Counted from the stretch's first letter, positions 1 to 8,888 are shown. The stretch is DNA of 64,000 bases from Mucilaginibacter sp. KACC 22063 (GCF_028736115.1 NZ_CP117877.1:1488001-1552000), one strand, 5' to 3'. Numbers and translations: made by a program. Notes: generated from the letters alone by a model not told the origin.

Positions 1-1448
1 AAAAGTTTCTGGAACAACCCGTATTGGGGCAATACCAGTCTGACAACTTTTTTACATCTGATGCTAACGCCGTATTAGCGGTAAACGCTGCATACTCGCA
101 GTTAACATTTACTGATGCCTCATCAAATGCGATATGGGTATTAGGTGACCTGGCTTCGGACGATGTGGTAAAAGGTAGCAGTGATGGTGATCAGGCTGAT
201 TTCCTTGCTGTCCAAAACTTCAATATTAACCCTTCAAATGCTGCTGTTGAAGCCGTTTGGAAAAGGTATTACGATGGTATTTTTAAATGTAACGTAGTAA
301 CCGATGGTTTGGCTAAGCCACAATCAGGCGTATCTGAAACTACCCGTGCATCTGTATTAGCGCAGGCGCAATTCTTAAGGGCATACTACTATTTTAACCT
401 TACGGCAGCATATGGTGATATTCCGCTGCATTTAAAAGTAGAAACACCGGAAGAACTGCAAAGTCCGGCACTGCCACAGGCACAGATATACGCACAGATC
501 GAAAAAGATTGCCAGGCTGCTGCTGCAGTTTTGCCTACCACCTGGTCCGGTGCCGATTTGGGCCGCGTAACAAAAGGCGCCGCTTTAGCCTTATTAGCCA
601 AAACTTATCTCTTTGAAAAGAAATGGGCTTTAGCTGCATCAACTGCTGCGCAGGTAGAAGCATTGGGCGTTTATTCGCTGCTGCCAAACTATGCGGATAA
701 TTTCAGGGCGGCGACTAAAAATAATTCAGAATCAGTATTCTCAATTCAGCATACATCTGGCTTAACACCATTTCAAGGGAATAACCTTAACCAGTGGTTT
801 GCGCCACGCTCATTAAATGGCTATGGCTTTTACCTGCCTACACAAAGCCTGGTAGACAACTTTGAGAAATCAGCTGGAGGTGTGGTCGACCCGCGTTTAG
901 ATTATACGGTTGGTCGTGCTGATCATCCTTATTATGACAGCGCATTTGACCCAAGCTGGACATCAACCGGCTATGTCAGCAAGAAGCATACACAGCCAAT
1001 TTCAGAGATCCCGACGAGTATCAAAGGTGATGGTAACCTGAATTATCAGGCTATCCGTTTTGCAGAAGTGTTATTGATAGAAGCCGAAGCTTTAAATGAA
1101 TCAGGTAATAGCGCAGCGGCATTAGTGCCACTTAATAAAGTACGTAAACGAGCACGCGAAAGCTATATTAATGACCCAACCCTTGCTGCTACCACAGGTG
1201 GTAAAGTTCCGGATGGTTTACTGCCGGATATTACAAACACCAGTCAGTCTTCACTGAGAGATATCATTCGTGCAGAAAGAAGGTCGGAACTGGCTACAGA
1301 GTTTCACAGGTTTTTTGACATTATACGCTATGGTTCAGATTATGCAACCAATGCGCTTAGATCAAAACCTAACTTTAATTTTGCTACCAACCAGTATTTC
1401 CCGATACCTACCAGCGAAAGGCAAACCAATTTGAAATTAGGTAAATAA
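1..1448 (+). CDS. SusD/RagB family nutrient-binding outer membrane lipoprotein (5' partial)
   Basis: C-terminal part of a SusD-type surface lipoprotein, which partners a SusC TonB-dependent channel and binds glycans or other nutrients at the outer membrane. The open frame runs through the left edge: codons from base 3 read KFLEQPVLGQYQ, so the TTG at 24 is internal and the signal peptide, lipobox and the SusC gene lie outside the window. Family marks include NFFTSDANAVLAVNAAY near the start (first SusD helix), the TPR-like helices (LAQAQFLRAYYYFNL), FAEVLLIEAEALNESGN, and the C-terminal RRSELATEFHRFFDIIRYG and YFPIPTSE motifs that are very typical of SusD. The stop overlaps the start of the next gene (TAATG), so the two are very probably co-translated. 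The ligand cannot be told from sequence. Confidence 0.95.
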   Translation, partial: KFLEQPVLGQYQSDNFFTSDANAVLAVNAAYSQLTFTDASSNAIWVLGDLASDDVVKGSSDGDQADFLAVQNFNINPSNAAVEAVWKRYYDGIFKCNVVTDGLAKPQSGVSETTRASVLAQAQFLRAYYYFNLTAAYGDIPLHLKVETPEELQSPALPQAQIYAQIEKDCQAAAAVLPTTWSGADLGRVTKGAALALLAKTYLFEKKWALAASTAAQVEALGVYSLLPNYADNFRAATKNNSESVFSIQHTSGLTPFQGNNLNQWFAPRSLNGYGFYLPTQSLVDNFEKSAGGVVDPRLDYTVGRADHPYYDSAFDPSWTSTGYVSKKHTQPISEIPTSIKGDGNLNYQAIRFAEVLLIEAEALNESGNSAAALVPLNKVRKRARESYINDPTLAATTGGKVPDGLLPDITNTSQSSLRDIIRAERRSELATEFHRFFDIIRYGSDYATNALRSKPNFNFATNQYFPIPTSERQTNLKLGK

Positions 1449-2527
1449 TGATGAACCGCTTAAAAATACAAACCATGAGCAAGATGAAGATTTATAGTGC
1501 CGCAATGGTACTACTTGCGATAGTGCTGATATTCGGGCAGTCTTGTAAAAAAGATAAAGAAGCGCCTAATTACAATTCGGATAAGGCGAAACTGAGTTTA
1601 CAAATAGATTCGGCAACAATGCTTTACAGCGCTGCTGTTGAAGGTAAACAGGCCGGTGATTATTCGGTTGGATCAAAAGCAGCCCTGCAAACTGCCATTA
1701 CTTTGGCTACACAGGTTAAAAGCGGAAGCTTTACCCAAGAGCAGGTAAATAATGCTACGGCTAACCTGATCCGTGCGATTGCACAGTTTAAAGGCAAGCT
1801 GATCCAGGAAATATCATTAGACAACCTGATAGCCTACTGGAAATTTGACGGCGACGCAAATGATGCCAGCGGTCACGGGCATAACGGCCAGCTGAAAACA
1901 GGCTGGGTTGGCACCAGTCCGAAAACGGCGACTGATGGCGGCACATTGCCAACATTAACTACAGACCGTTACGGTGCTGCAGGTAAAGCCTACGCTTTTG
2001 ATAAGGCTGCTTATGTAGAAATTCCTTACGATGCTACTTTACGCCCTACAAGCTTTACTATAAGCGCGTGGGTTAAGCCACATGTGGCAAGTAACGGGAA
2101 CTACATTATATCATTGAACCGCTGGAATGGTTACAAATTTCAGCTACAGGGCAGTAACCTGCCTTTCTTAACCATCAGTAATGATAATGGTATCCATGAT
2201 CAGGATGACGGCGGAGCCGGTGTAAAACTGGATGTATGGTCGCAGGTAGTGGTTAGTTATACAAACGGGTCGATGAAGTTTTACATCAACGGCGTATTGG
2301 TGAAAACTGCTAATGTTACCGGTACACCGGTTGCCTTAACATCGCCGCCTAATCTGGCCATAGGTAATGAACTGCCAAAGTCGGCTTATAACATGACCGA
2401 CGACAGCAGTCCGCTTGCATTTTATGGTGCAAACTACTTTATGGGTTCTATAGATGATATCCGCATTTATAATAAAGTATTAAGTGATAATGAGGTTAAC
2501 TCGTTATTTACAATGGAAACACCATAA
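1448..2527 (+). CDS. FIVAR/LamG-domain surface lipoprotein, SusCD-associated
   Basis: Predicted lipoprotein of 359 residues: an N-terminal hydrophobic stretch ends in GQSCKK with Cys33 as likely lipidation site; ATGs at codons 1, 2, 10 and 13 are all possible starts, and I keep the first because it overlaps the SusD stop. Residues about 45-115 are a helical repeat of FIVAR type (found in architectures). Residues about 125-355 are a LamG/concanavalin-like jelly roll, with LIAYWKFDGDANDASG, FTISAWVKP, WSQVVVSYTNGSMKFYING and IDDIRIYNKVLSDNEV as clear motifs of LamG_3. No catalytic residues are evident, so a binding role is more likely than an enzymatic one. Position directly after SusD suggests it is a surface glycan-binding partner (SGBP-like) of that system; this is inference from context. 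A strong hairpin terminator follows at 2557. Confidence 0.85.
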   Translation: MMNRLKIQTMSKMKIYSAAMVLLAIVLIFGQSCKKDKEAPNYNSDKAKLSLQIDSATMLYSAAVEGKQAGDYSVGSKAALQTAITLATQVKSGSFTQEQVNNATANLIRAIAQFKGKLIQEISLDNLIAYWKFDGDANDASGHGHNGQLKTGWVGTSPKTATDGGTLPTLTTDRYGAAGKAYAFDKAAYVEIPYDATLRPTSFTISAWVKPHVASNGNYIISLNRWNGYKFQLQGSNLPFLTISNDNGIHDQDDGGAGVKLDVWSQVVVSYTNGSMKFYINGVLVKTANVTGTPVALTSPPNLAIGNELPKSAYNMTDDSSPLAFYGANYFMGSIDDIRIYNKVLSDNEVNSLFTMETP

Positions 2528-2556
2528 TTGATTGTTGGGGTAATTATGTTGATTAG

Positions 2557-2590
2557 AAAGGCATTCAAAATTTTTGAATGCCTTTTGTTT
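2557..2590 (+). terminator. Rho-independent terminator of the SusD-LamG operon
   Basis: Perfect 14-bp inverted repeat (AAAGGCATTCAAAA at 2557-2570, its complement at 2572-2585) followed by TGTTTTAT on the plus strand, 30 bases after the LamG stop codon. Confidence 0.8.
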
Positions 2591-2623
2591 TATCAGTAAC
2601 TTGTTCTTCCTAAACTAACCGAT

Positions 2624-3109
2624 ATGGACCAAATAGACTTGCCAATAACATTGCGGAAAACGACCAATGCTGATCTCGAAACTTTATATCAATTTCAGCT
2701 GGATGCCGAAGCTAATTACCTTGTGGCGTTTACCCCTACAGAAAATGCTGATAGGGAAGCATATCTAAAAAAGCATTCGAAGTTTCTGGATGACGCTGAT
2801 AAAAATACCCAGACAATTTTACTTGGAGATACCATTGTAGGCAGCGTTGCAAAGTTTGAAAGAGAAGGCGATAATGAGATCACTTATTGGATAGACAAAA
2901 AATATTGGGGCAAGGGCATAGCCACTATCGCCTTGCAAAAGTTTTTACAGATTGAAACGGCAAGGCCAATTTTTGCCAGTGCTGCTTTTGATAATATGGG
3001 CTCGCGGAGCGTATTAGAGAAATGCGGCTTTGTTAAGATTGGCACAGACAAAGGTTTTGCAAATGCCCGGCAAGTCGAGGTGGAAGAGGTTATATATAAG
3101 TTGGATTGA
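2624..3109 (+). CDS. GNAT family N-acetyltransferase (RimJ/RimL-like)
   Basis: Cytoplasmic acetyl-CoA-dependent acetyltransferase of 161 residues, the usual size for a single GNAT fold. It opens with a beta strand LPITLRKTTNADLETLYQFQLD and carries EITYWIDKKYWGKGIATIAL, where the YWGKGIA segment fits the acetyl-CoA pyrophosphate-binding motif (Q/R-x-x-G-x-G/A). The C-terminal SRSVLEKCGFVKIG is the typical last strand of the RimJ/RimL group. Substrate unknown; it may be a small molecule or a protein N terminus. Independent transcription is likely because the strong terminator at 2557 lies just upstream. The next gene begins within or just after the stop codon. Confidence 0.9.
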   Translation: MDQIDLPITLRKTTNADLETLYQFQLDAEANYLVAFTPTENADREAYLKKHSKFLDDADKNTQTILLGDTIVGSVAKFEREGDNEITYWIDKKYWGKGIATIALQKFLQIETARPIFASAAFDNMGSRSVLEKCGFVKIGTDKGFANARQVEVEEVIYKLD

Positions 3110-3114
3110 TTAAG

Positions 3115-3575
3115 ATGCGCATGAAGCCAATAACTTATTTACTTAGAAACTTTGCAATTGCATTGATCTTGGTAATTCTTTATTCGTGCTCTATCGTTAA
3201 TGCCCAAATACCCAGTGTAAAGAAAGACACTGTTTACTATTTAATAGACACAACCAAAGTTCCTTTAAAAGACAGGATGTTTTTAGTTGGTCAGGAAGAA
3301 GTTTTTATGGATACAGATTAACTTGTGAGTGTAATCCATATCATGAAGATTTTTTCTTTTCGCGTAGTGTTGACAGTAAGTTTGAGCAAATTAATAAGAG
3401 GCGTTTAAAGAATATTAAATTTATCTCACTTAGAGAACTCATTCACATAGCCGTTAAATATGGGACAGATAAGATTGATCGTACGGTATTCTATTTCGTA
3501 GAGGTTCAAAATAAAAAGTATAATCTTTATAAGGTGCGGCTTGTGGTTGGTCCGCCGCCAGCCAAAGGTTATTAA
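3115..3575 (+). pseudogene. Tandem small secreted protein, copy 1, frameshifted at a T5 run
   Basis: First of three adjacent paralogues of an unrecognised family. The intact first part has a signal peptide (membrane stretch ending in IVNAQ) and the family block KDTVYYLIDTTK then KDRMFLVGQE, then stops early at 3321. In the other frame the family sequence resumes at once: YGYRLTCEC, then FISLRELIHIAVKYGTDK, then a C-terminal GPPPAKGY and a stop at 3573-3575. Comparison with copies 2 and 3 shows that one base is missing in or beside the TTTTT run at 3302-3306; adding a T gives a complete protein of about 152 residues. The restored stop overlaps the ATG of copy 2 (TAATG). Either a true frameshift mutation, a homopolymer read error, or a slippage site. 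The start is placed at ATG 3115 (ATG 3121 also possible); the TTG at 3106 is less likely. Confidence 0.75.
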
Positions 3576-4027
3576 TGAACAATATGTTGAAATTTAAAAA
3601 GCTTATTCCGGGACTTATTTTTTTTGTAGCAGTAATGCTGTTTGCAGATAGTCTGCATGCTCAGAGTGCAATAAAGAAGGATACAGTCTATTACTTGTTA
3701 GATACGACAAAAACGAGTGTTAAGGACAGAATGTTCTTAGTTGGACAAGAGGGAGCATATTATGGCTACAGGCTGACTTGTGAATGTGGTACATATAATC
3801 AAGATGTCGTATTCACTCGTCTAGTAGCTAGAAAAGGTGAAATTTTAACGCGTGCACAAGTTGAAAAACTGAACTTCATTTCATTAAGGCAACTAATACA
3901 TTTAGTTGTAAAATATGGCATTGATAAAAAGAAAAACACAGTTTATTATTTCATTGAGCCATATGAAGAAGATTTTGTTAAATACAAAGTATTCCTAAGT
4001 ATGTTACAACCGCCTACGAAAGGCTGA
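3575..4027 (+). CDS. Tandem small secreted protein, copy 2 (unknown family)
   Basis: I do not recognise this 150-residue protein as any named family. It has an N-terminal signal peptide (hydrophobic LIFFVAVMLFADSLHAQ, cleavage likely after HAQ). The mature part contains KDTVYYLLDTTKTSVKDRMF, GQEGAYYGYRLTCEC with two nearby cysteines, FTRLVARKGEILTRAQVEKL and ISLRQLIHLVVKYGIDK, ending in LQPPTKG. Copy 3 shares this whole order, and so does copy 1 once repaired, so the family is real and under selection. The mature protein is likely periplasmic or exported; no lipobox is evident. The ATG overlaps the restored stop of copy 1 and copy 3 follows 32 bases later, so the three are probably one transcript. 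Confidence 0.75.
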   Translation: MNNMLKFKKLIPGLIFFVAVMLFADSLHAQSAIKKDTVYYLLDTTKTSVKDRMFLVGQEGAYYGYRLTCECGTYNQDVVFTRLVARKGEILTRAQVEKLNFISLRQLIHLVVKYGIDKKKNTVYYFIEPYEEDFVKYKVFLSMLQPPTKG

Positions 4028-4059
4028 GAAAAGACTATTAATCTTTTGCACAAATACAC

Positions 4060-4491
4060 ATGATAGATAGTTTCAAGGCTATTATTATTTTCATTGTTTT
4101 ATTGACCATTGAAAAAATGGTGTTTGCTCAAAATCATACCCAAAAGGACACAGTCTATTACTTGTTAGATACGACAAAAACGAATATTAAAGATCGTATG
4201 TTTTTGCATGGTCAGGAAGGTAGGAGCTATAGTTATCGTTTGTTTTGTGAGTGTGCTGCTTTTCATCAGGATGCTATATTTACCCGGCGGGCTTCTGCAA
4301 AAGGTGATACATTAACCAAAGAACAGGTAAATAAATTGCCTTTGATCACATTAAGACAGTTTATTCATATAGCAGTACAATATGGGATTGATAGAATAGA
4401 TCGAAAAGAAGTATTTATTATAACACCATACAAAGACAAATTTTTGGCTCATCAAATATATCAAACTATCTTGCTACCACCAGTTAACTGA
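4060..4491 (+). CDS. Tandem small secreted protein, copy 3 (unknown family)
   Basis: A 143-residue paralogue of the two genes just upstream. Signal peptide in the first 24 residues (IIIFIVLLTIEKMVFAQ), then KDTVYYLLDTTKTNIKDRMF identical over most of its length to copy 2, then GQEGRSYSYRLFCEC, FTRRASAKGDTLTKEQVNKL, and ITLRQFIHIAVQYGIDR. The C-terminal third diverges most. The DNA encoding TVYYLLDTTKT is nearly the same base for base in copies 2 and 3, pointing to a recent duplication. A palindromic terminator lies 15 bases after the stop. Function unknown; the CEC pair and the IHxxVxYGID block are the best conserved elements. Confidence 0.75.
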   Translation: MIDSFKAIIIFIVLLTIEKMVFAQNHTQKDTVYYLLDTTKTNIKDRMFLHGQEGRSYSYRLFCECAAFHQDAIFTRRASAKGDTLTKEQVNKLPLITLRQFIHIAVQYGIDRIDRKEVFIITPYKDKFLAHQIYQTILLPPVN

Positions 4492-4505
4492 TGATACTTG
4501 TTATT

Positions 4506-4541
4506 AACAACTGCGCCCCTTAATTAAGGGGCGCAGTTGTT
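4506..4541. terminator. Bidirectional terminator (36-bp perfect palindrome)
   Basis: Two perfect 18-base arms (4506-4523 and 4524-4541) with centre TTAATTAA and a GC-rich stem around CTGCGCCCC. It sits between the convergent tandem-protein genes and the RND adaptor gene, touching the stop codon of the latter. Either strand gives a strong hairpin flanked by T-rich sequence. Confidence 0.8.
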
Positions 4542-5635
4542 TAATTGATTTTGTCGCCTTCTTTAATTTCGTCGCCGGCGTTTATTACCACATGCTCATT
4601 GGGTTTAAGGTTGCCGAAAACCTCTGTCGAGTCGTGTGTGGTTAATCCCTCTTTTACATCAATGAGCGAAGCTTTACCATCACGGGCTACAACAACATAT
4701 TCACGTTCGGTAGACCGGATGATAGCGTTGTTAGGTACCAGCATTGATTTTGCCCCTGACACCATTGGTATTTCCACCTCTGCGTACATCCCCGGTTTAA
4801 AAAGCTGCTTAGTGTTTAAAACGTCAATCTCAATCGCTTCAGAACGCATGCTGCCCAAAGCATTAGCCGAACGGCTGATCTTGCCGGTAAAAGGCTGATC
4901 GGGCATGGCGTTAAAAGTATACTTTACAGATCGTTTCAAATCCACTTTGTCTACATAATCTTCGGGTATATACACCTCAAGACGCATTTTACGGGTATCC
5001 TGTAAGATCAGCATAGGTTGGTCTCCGGCCTTACCGGGAGATACCAATGCGCCCGGCGATACGTTACGCTGAATGATCATGCCGTCAAACGGTGCATATA
5101 TGTTCAGGTACCCCTGCAAGGCATGTACCGATGCCACATTTGATCGCTCAGAACTTGCTAAAGCGGCATCAGCCTTCATTTTGGCAAGGGCATTGTCAAG
5201 GTCAAGTTGCGATACCGAGCCAGGTTCTTTAGCTGCTTCTTTTAATCGCTGGTATTTTTCGCTGCTGGCCTGTGCATTTTCTTGTGCCTGCAAATAGCGC
5301 GAGGTGGCAGCCTGTACCTGCGCCTGCATTTCGGGTGCTTCCAGTTTGATTAAAAGTTGCCCCTGATGAACAACCGAACCGCGGTCTACAAGTACTTCTT
5401 TTACGAATCCATTCACCTTCGGGAAAAGGTTTACCTCGTTAAAAGGCTTTAATTGCCCAGGCAACCGTACGGCGCTCGAAAGTGATTTCTCCGAAACGGT
5501 AGCAAGTTTTAATTGCGACGATTTTTTAGTTTTTGTGCTGGTTTCTGTTAGGTCAACCGGTTTGTGGTTGCCAGAGCAGGCATATAATGAGCTTGCAATT
5601 ACAGCAAGCAGGCTTATTTTTTTATACGATTTCAT
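4541..5635 (-). CDS. RND efflux periplasmic adaptor (membrane fusion protein), lipoprotein
   Basis: Membrane fusion protein linking the inner-membrane RND pump to the outer-membrane channel. I start at the ATG at 5635 (MKSYKKISLL), because this gives a clean lipoprotein signal with lipobox SLYAC; an in-frame ATG 15 bases upstream is less fitting. After the signal come a barrel-sandwich (lipoyl-like) half VNLFPKVNGFVKEVLVDRG, an alpha-helical hairpin rich in Ala and Gln, the second lipoyl half YAPFDGMIIQRNVSPGALV, a beta barrel and a membrane-proximal domain (LVPNNAIIRSTEREYVVV). The order and length of 364 residues fit the HlyD/AcrA family. The gene overlaps the end of the pump gene by 14 bases and is third in the tolC-pump-adaptor operon. 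Confidence 0.93.
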   Translation of the reverse strand: MKSYKKISLLAVIASSLYACSGNHKPVDLTETSTKTKKSSQLKLATVSEKSLSSAVRLPGQLKPFNEVNLFPKVNGFVKEVLVDRGSVVHQGQLLIKLEAPEMQAQVQAATSRYLQAQENAQASSEKYQRLKEAAKEPGSVSQLDLDNALAKMKADAALASSERSNVASVHALQGYLNIYAPFDGMIIQRNVSPGALVSPGKAGDQPMLILQDTRKMRLEVYIPEDYVDKVDLKRSVKYTFNAMPDQPFTGKISRSANALGSMRSEAIEIDVLNTKQLFKPGMYAEVEIPMVSGAKSMLVPNNAIIRSTEREYVVVARDGKASLIDVKEGLTTHDSTEVFGNLKPNEHVVINAGDEIKEGDKIN

Positions 5636-8600
5636 GATGAGATTGAGCATTAATGGTTTCGTTTTCAGTAGTTGGTTCGGTTTCGGGCATTAGTCCGGGC
5701 GAGTCATAAGTTGTTTTATCCTGTACCCATGCAAATACCTGCGGTAATATGAATAAAGCTGCAAGGGTTGAGGCAATAAGACCGCCGATTACAGCCCTGC
5801 CCAGTGGTGCAGATTGTTCTCCTGCTTCGCCTAAGCCAGATGCCATTGGTATCATACCCGCAATCATGGCTAAGCTGGTCATTAATATCGGGCGTAAACG
5901 GATAGAAGCACTGGTTACAGCAGCTTTGGTTGCATCCCTGTATTCGATCCGTAGCTTTTCTGCATTGGTTACAATCAAAATAGCGTTGGCAACAGATACC
6001 CCTGTTGACATGATCATACCCATGTATGATTGCAGGTTAAGCGTTGACCCGGTTAACAGCAATAAACTAAGCGAACCCAATATTACCGCCGGTACAGTAG
6101 ATAATACCGTAAGCGAAACTTTGAACGACTGGTAATTGGCTGCCAGCAACAGGAATATCACCAAGATGGCAAACAACAAACCATTTTGTAAGCTGCTCAT
6201 GGTTTCGGTTAACAGGTTCGACATACCACCAATGGTTGCCAGTAAACCTTTAGGCGGTGTACCGGCGTGTTTAAGTGCCTCCTGAACGGCGGCAGTTGCT
6301 GTGCCTAAATCTTTTTTATAAATATTGGCGCTTACTGTAAGGTAACGTCGCGGGCCGTCGCGGTCGTACTCACCCGGGACGTACACGGTTTTAAAGGTGG
6401 CTACATCGCCTAATACTGGGGTGCTTCTGCCTTTAACCAGCGGAATCTCCCTCAACTGATCCATGTTATTCATTACATACTCGGGTACCTGTACCTGTAC
6501 AGAATAGGTGTAAGCGCCTTTTTCATCAAGCCAAAGGTTCTTCTGCGTAAAACGGCTTGATGTTGTACTCGCCGTAACCGAATTAGAAATATCTTTGATG
6601 TTGATGCCAAACTGTGCCGCTTTAAGCCGGTCGACCGTAATGGCAATAACCGGAAACTTAAGCGGCTGGTTGATCTGCACATCGCGCAGGTAGCTGATTT
6701 TTTGTAGCTGCTGCACCACTTTGTTGGCATAGCCTTCAATCTGCTCCATATTTTTGCCAGCTACCTGCACTTCGATAGGGGTTGAGGCACCCTGGCTCAT
6801 GATCTTCTCGGTCATGTCTATTGGCTCAAAGGTAATTTGCAGGTCGGGCAGTGACTGGTGGATATTTTTTCGCAGTGCATCCTTAAGCTCGTCCATATTC
6901 ATGTGGTAATCTTCATCAAGATTTACCTGTAAAATGGCTTCGTGGGTGCCTGTATTAAAGATATAAAGGTTACTGCTACCATAGCTACTTGGGATAAGCC
7001 CTATGTAACCAGACGATATTTTTATATGGCCGTCGACAGTCTTGTTAATGATGTTAAGCACTTGCTTAAACTTGTCTTCGGTACGCTCGAGCCGTGTACC
7101 TGCAGGTGCCTTGATCCTGATCTGGAACTGTCCGTTGTTGATCTTGGGCATCATGTCCTTGCCAATTACCACAAAGCAAATCCCTGCCAATATCAATACG
7201 CCTGCAAGGTATACAGGGATAATTAATTTCTTCCGTGGCATCATGCGTTCAAGGGATTTTATAAATCGCATTTTTACACGTTCAAAACCATCGTTCTTCT
7301 CAGGTTCTTCAACCTCGTGACGGTAATGTTCGTTTACCTGTATTTCTTCAGGGCGGTCAAGAGCCTCACCGGCATGTGCATGTATATCTTCATGATGATA
7401 ATGCTGATAACGCTCTGCTTTGATCAGCCAGTTACTCATTATCGGAACCAGTGTTTGCGCAATTACATAAGAAACAATCATGGTTAAGCCGATGGACATA
7501 GAAAGCGGCAGAAACATGGCCTTAGGTACGCCGCTCATCATAAATGATGGCGCAAATACTGCCAGGATACAAAGCAGGATAAGTAATAAAGGGAACGCAA
7601 TTTCTTCGCAGGCATCATAAATGGCTAAGCGCTTCGATTTACCCATTTCCAGGTGCTGGTGTATGTTCTCTATCGTTACCGTAGCCTGATCGACCAGAAT
7701 ACCTATTGCCAGTGCAAGGCCGCTCAGCGTCATGATGTTGATGGTTTGCCCGAACAAACTAAGCAGCAATACACCGATAAGAATAGATACCGGAATGGTG
7801 ATCACCACGATTAAACTGCTTCGCCAGTCGCGCAGGAACAAGAGCACCATCAAACCTGTAAGCAATGCTCCCAATCCGCCCTCGGTCATTAAGCTTTTTA
7901 CGGCATTCACAACAAACACCGACTGGTCAAATTCGTACGAAAGTTTTACATCATCGGGCAGCAGCGATTGCATTTCCGGCAGTTTAGCCTTTAAGTCCTG
8001 TACTACCGACCAGGTAGAAGCATCGGCTGTTTTAACAACCGGGATATACACCGAACGTTTACCATTGATCAGGGCATAATCCACGGTAATATCCGCAGCA
8101 TCGGCCACACGGGCAAAATCTTTAACAAAAATGGGTACGCCGTTTTGTGTCCTAACCGGGATGTTGCCAAAGTTATCCGCGTTTTTAATGAGCGAATTCA
8201 TGGTGGTCAGGTACATGGTATTGTTTAACCTGAGGTTACCAGATGGCGCCATTACATTGAACTTGGATAGGGCGTCTACCACCTCGTCAGGTGTCAAGTT
8301 TAAACTGCGCAGCTTGTCGGGATCAACGTTAATAGTAATAGAACGTGCATTGGCACCGAACGGCGGAGGTGCAGACAAGCCTGGAATAGTAGAGAACATC
8401 GGGCGGATACGTGTAGCCGCCAAATCATAAATGTCTTTTAAAGGCCTTGAAGGGCTGGAAAATACCAACTGCCCTACAGGCAGTGATGAAGCATCAAAGC
8501 GGATTACCTGCGGCGGTAAGGCGCCCGGCGGGAAAAAGCTGGTTGCCCGGTTAACCTGTAAGGCTACCTGGGCAGATGCTTCGGCCATATTGGTGCTTTC

Positions 8601-8888
8601 GTAAAAGCTGAGCTTAATAAGCGTTAAGCCTTGTATATTTTTACTGGTGATACTTTTTACACCGTTGATATATAAGAACTGGTTTTGCAAACCTGTAGAG
8701 AAGAACCCCTCCATTTGCTGCGCCGACATACCACCGTATGATTCTATTACATAGATGGTTGGCAGGTTAAGCTGCGGGAAAATATCTATCGGTATTTTTA
8801 ATGCGCTGAGTACTGCAAAAATTAAAAGGCTAAGCGTGATAACAATTGTTGTTATCGGCCTTTTTAATGCAGATGTGACCATTGACAT
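5622..8888 (-). CDS. Efflux RND transporter permease (AcrB/CusA superfamily)
   Basis: Proton-driven inner-membrane pump of 1088 residues, the usual RND size, with two repeats of TM plus large periplasmic loops. Visible marks: N-terminal FxxRP-like ALKRPITTIVITLSLLIFAVL, P-I-D-I-FPQLNLP, the loop with GVKSITSKNIQG, and the TM4 proton-relay region GILVDQATVTIEN. There Asp400 is kept but the next position, a second Asp in AcrB, is Gln, which is closer to the single-Asp pattern of CusA-type pumps. The loop between TM6 and TM7 is unusually His-rich (residues 496-524, seven His). Substrate could be drugs, dyes or metal ions; the loop slightly favours a metal link, but this is inference. Second gene of the operon. 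Confidence 0.93.
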   Translation of the reverse strand: MSMVTSALKRPITTIVITLSLLIFAVLSALKIPIDIFPQLNLPTIYVIESYGGMSAQQMEGFFSTGLQNQFLYINGVKSITSKNIQGLTLIKLSFYESTNMAEASAQVALQVNRATSFFPPGALPPQVIRFDASSLPVGQLVFSSPSRPLKDIYDLAATRIRPMFSTIPGLSAPPPFGANARSITINVDPDKLRSLNLTPDEVVDALSKFNVMAPSGNLRLNNTMYLTTMNSLIKNADNFGNIPVRTQNGVPIFVKDFARVADAADITVDYALINGKRSVYIPVVKTADASTWSVVQDLKAKLPEMQSLLPDDVKLSYEFDQSVFVVNAVKSLMTEGGLGALLTGLMVLLFLRDWRSSLIVVITIPVSILIGVLLLSLFGQTINIMTLSGLALAIGILVDQATVTIENIHQHLEMGKSKRLAIYDACEEIAFPLLLILLCILAVFAPSFMMSGVPKAMFLPLSMSIGLTMIVSYVIAQTLVPIMSNWLIKAERYQHYHHEDIHAHAGEALDRPEEIQVNEHYRHEVEEPEKNDGFERVKMRFIKSLERMMPRKKLIIPVYLAGVLILAGICFVVIGKDMMPKINNGQFQIRIKAPAGTRLERTEDKFKQVLNIINKTVDGHIKISSGYIGLIPSSYGSSNLYIFNTGTHEAILQVNLDEDYHMNMDELKDALRKNIHQSLPDLQITFEPIDMTEKIMSQGASTPIEVQVAGKNMEQIEGYANKVVQQLQKISYLRDVQINQPLKFPVIAITVDRLKAAQFGINIKDISNSVTASTTSSRFTQKNLWLDEKGAYTYSVQVQVPEYVMNNMDQLREIPLVKGRSTPVLGDVATFKTVYVPGEYDRDGPRRYLTVSANIYKKDLGTATAAVQEALKHAGTPPKGLLATIGGMSNLLTETMSSLQNGLLFAILVIFLLLAANYQSFKVSLTVLSTVPAVILGSLSLLLLTGSTLNLQSYMGMIMSTGVSVANAILIVTNAEKLRIEYRDATKAAVTSASIRLRPILMTSLAMIAGMIPMASGLGEAGEQSAPLGRAVIGGLIASTLAALFILPQVFAWVQDKTTYDSPGLMPETEPTTENETINAQSHHEIV

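Noticed and set aside
5749..6135. 128-codon plus-strand frame inside the RND pump gene
   Set aside because: Antisense to highly conserved RND sequence; residue content typical of antisense to a membrane protein gene.
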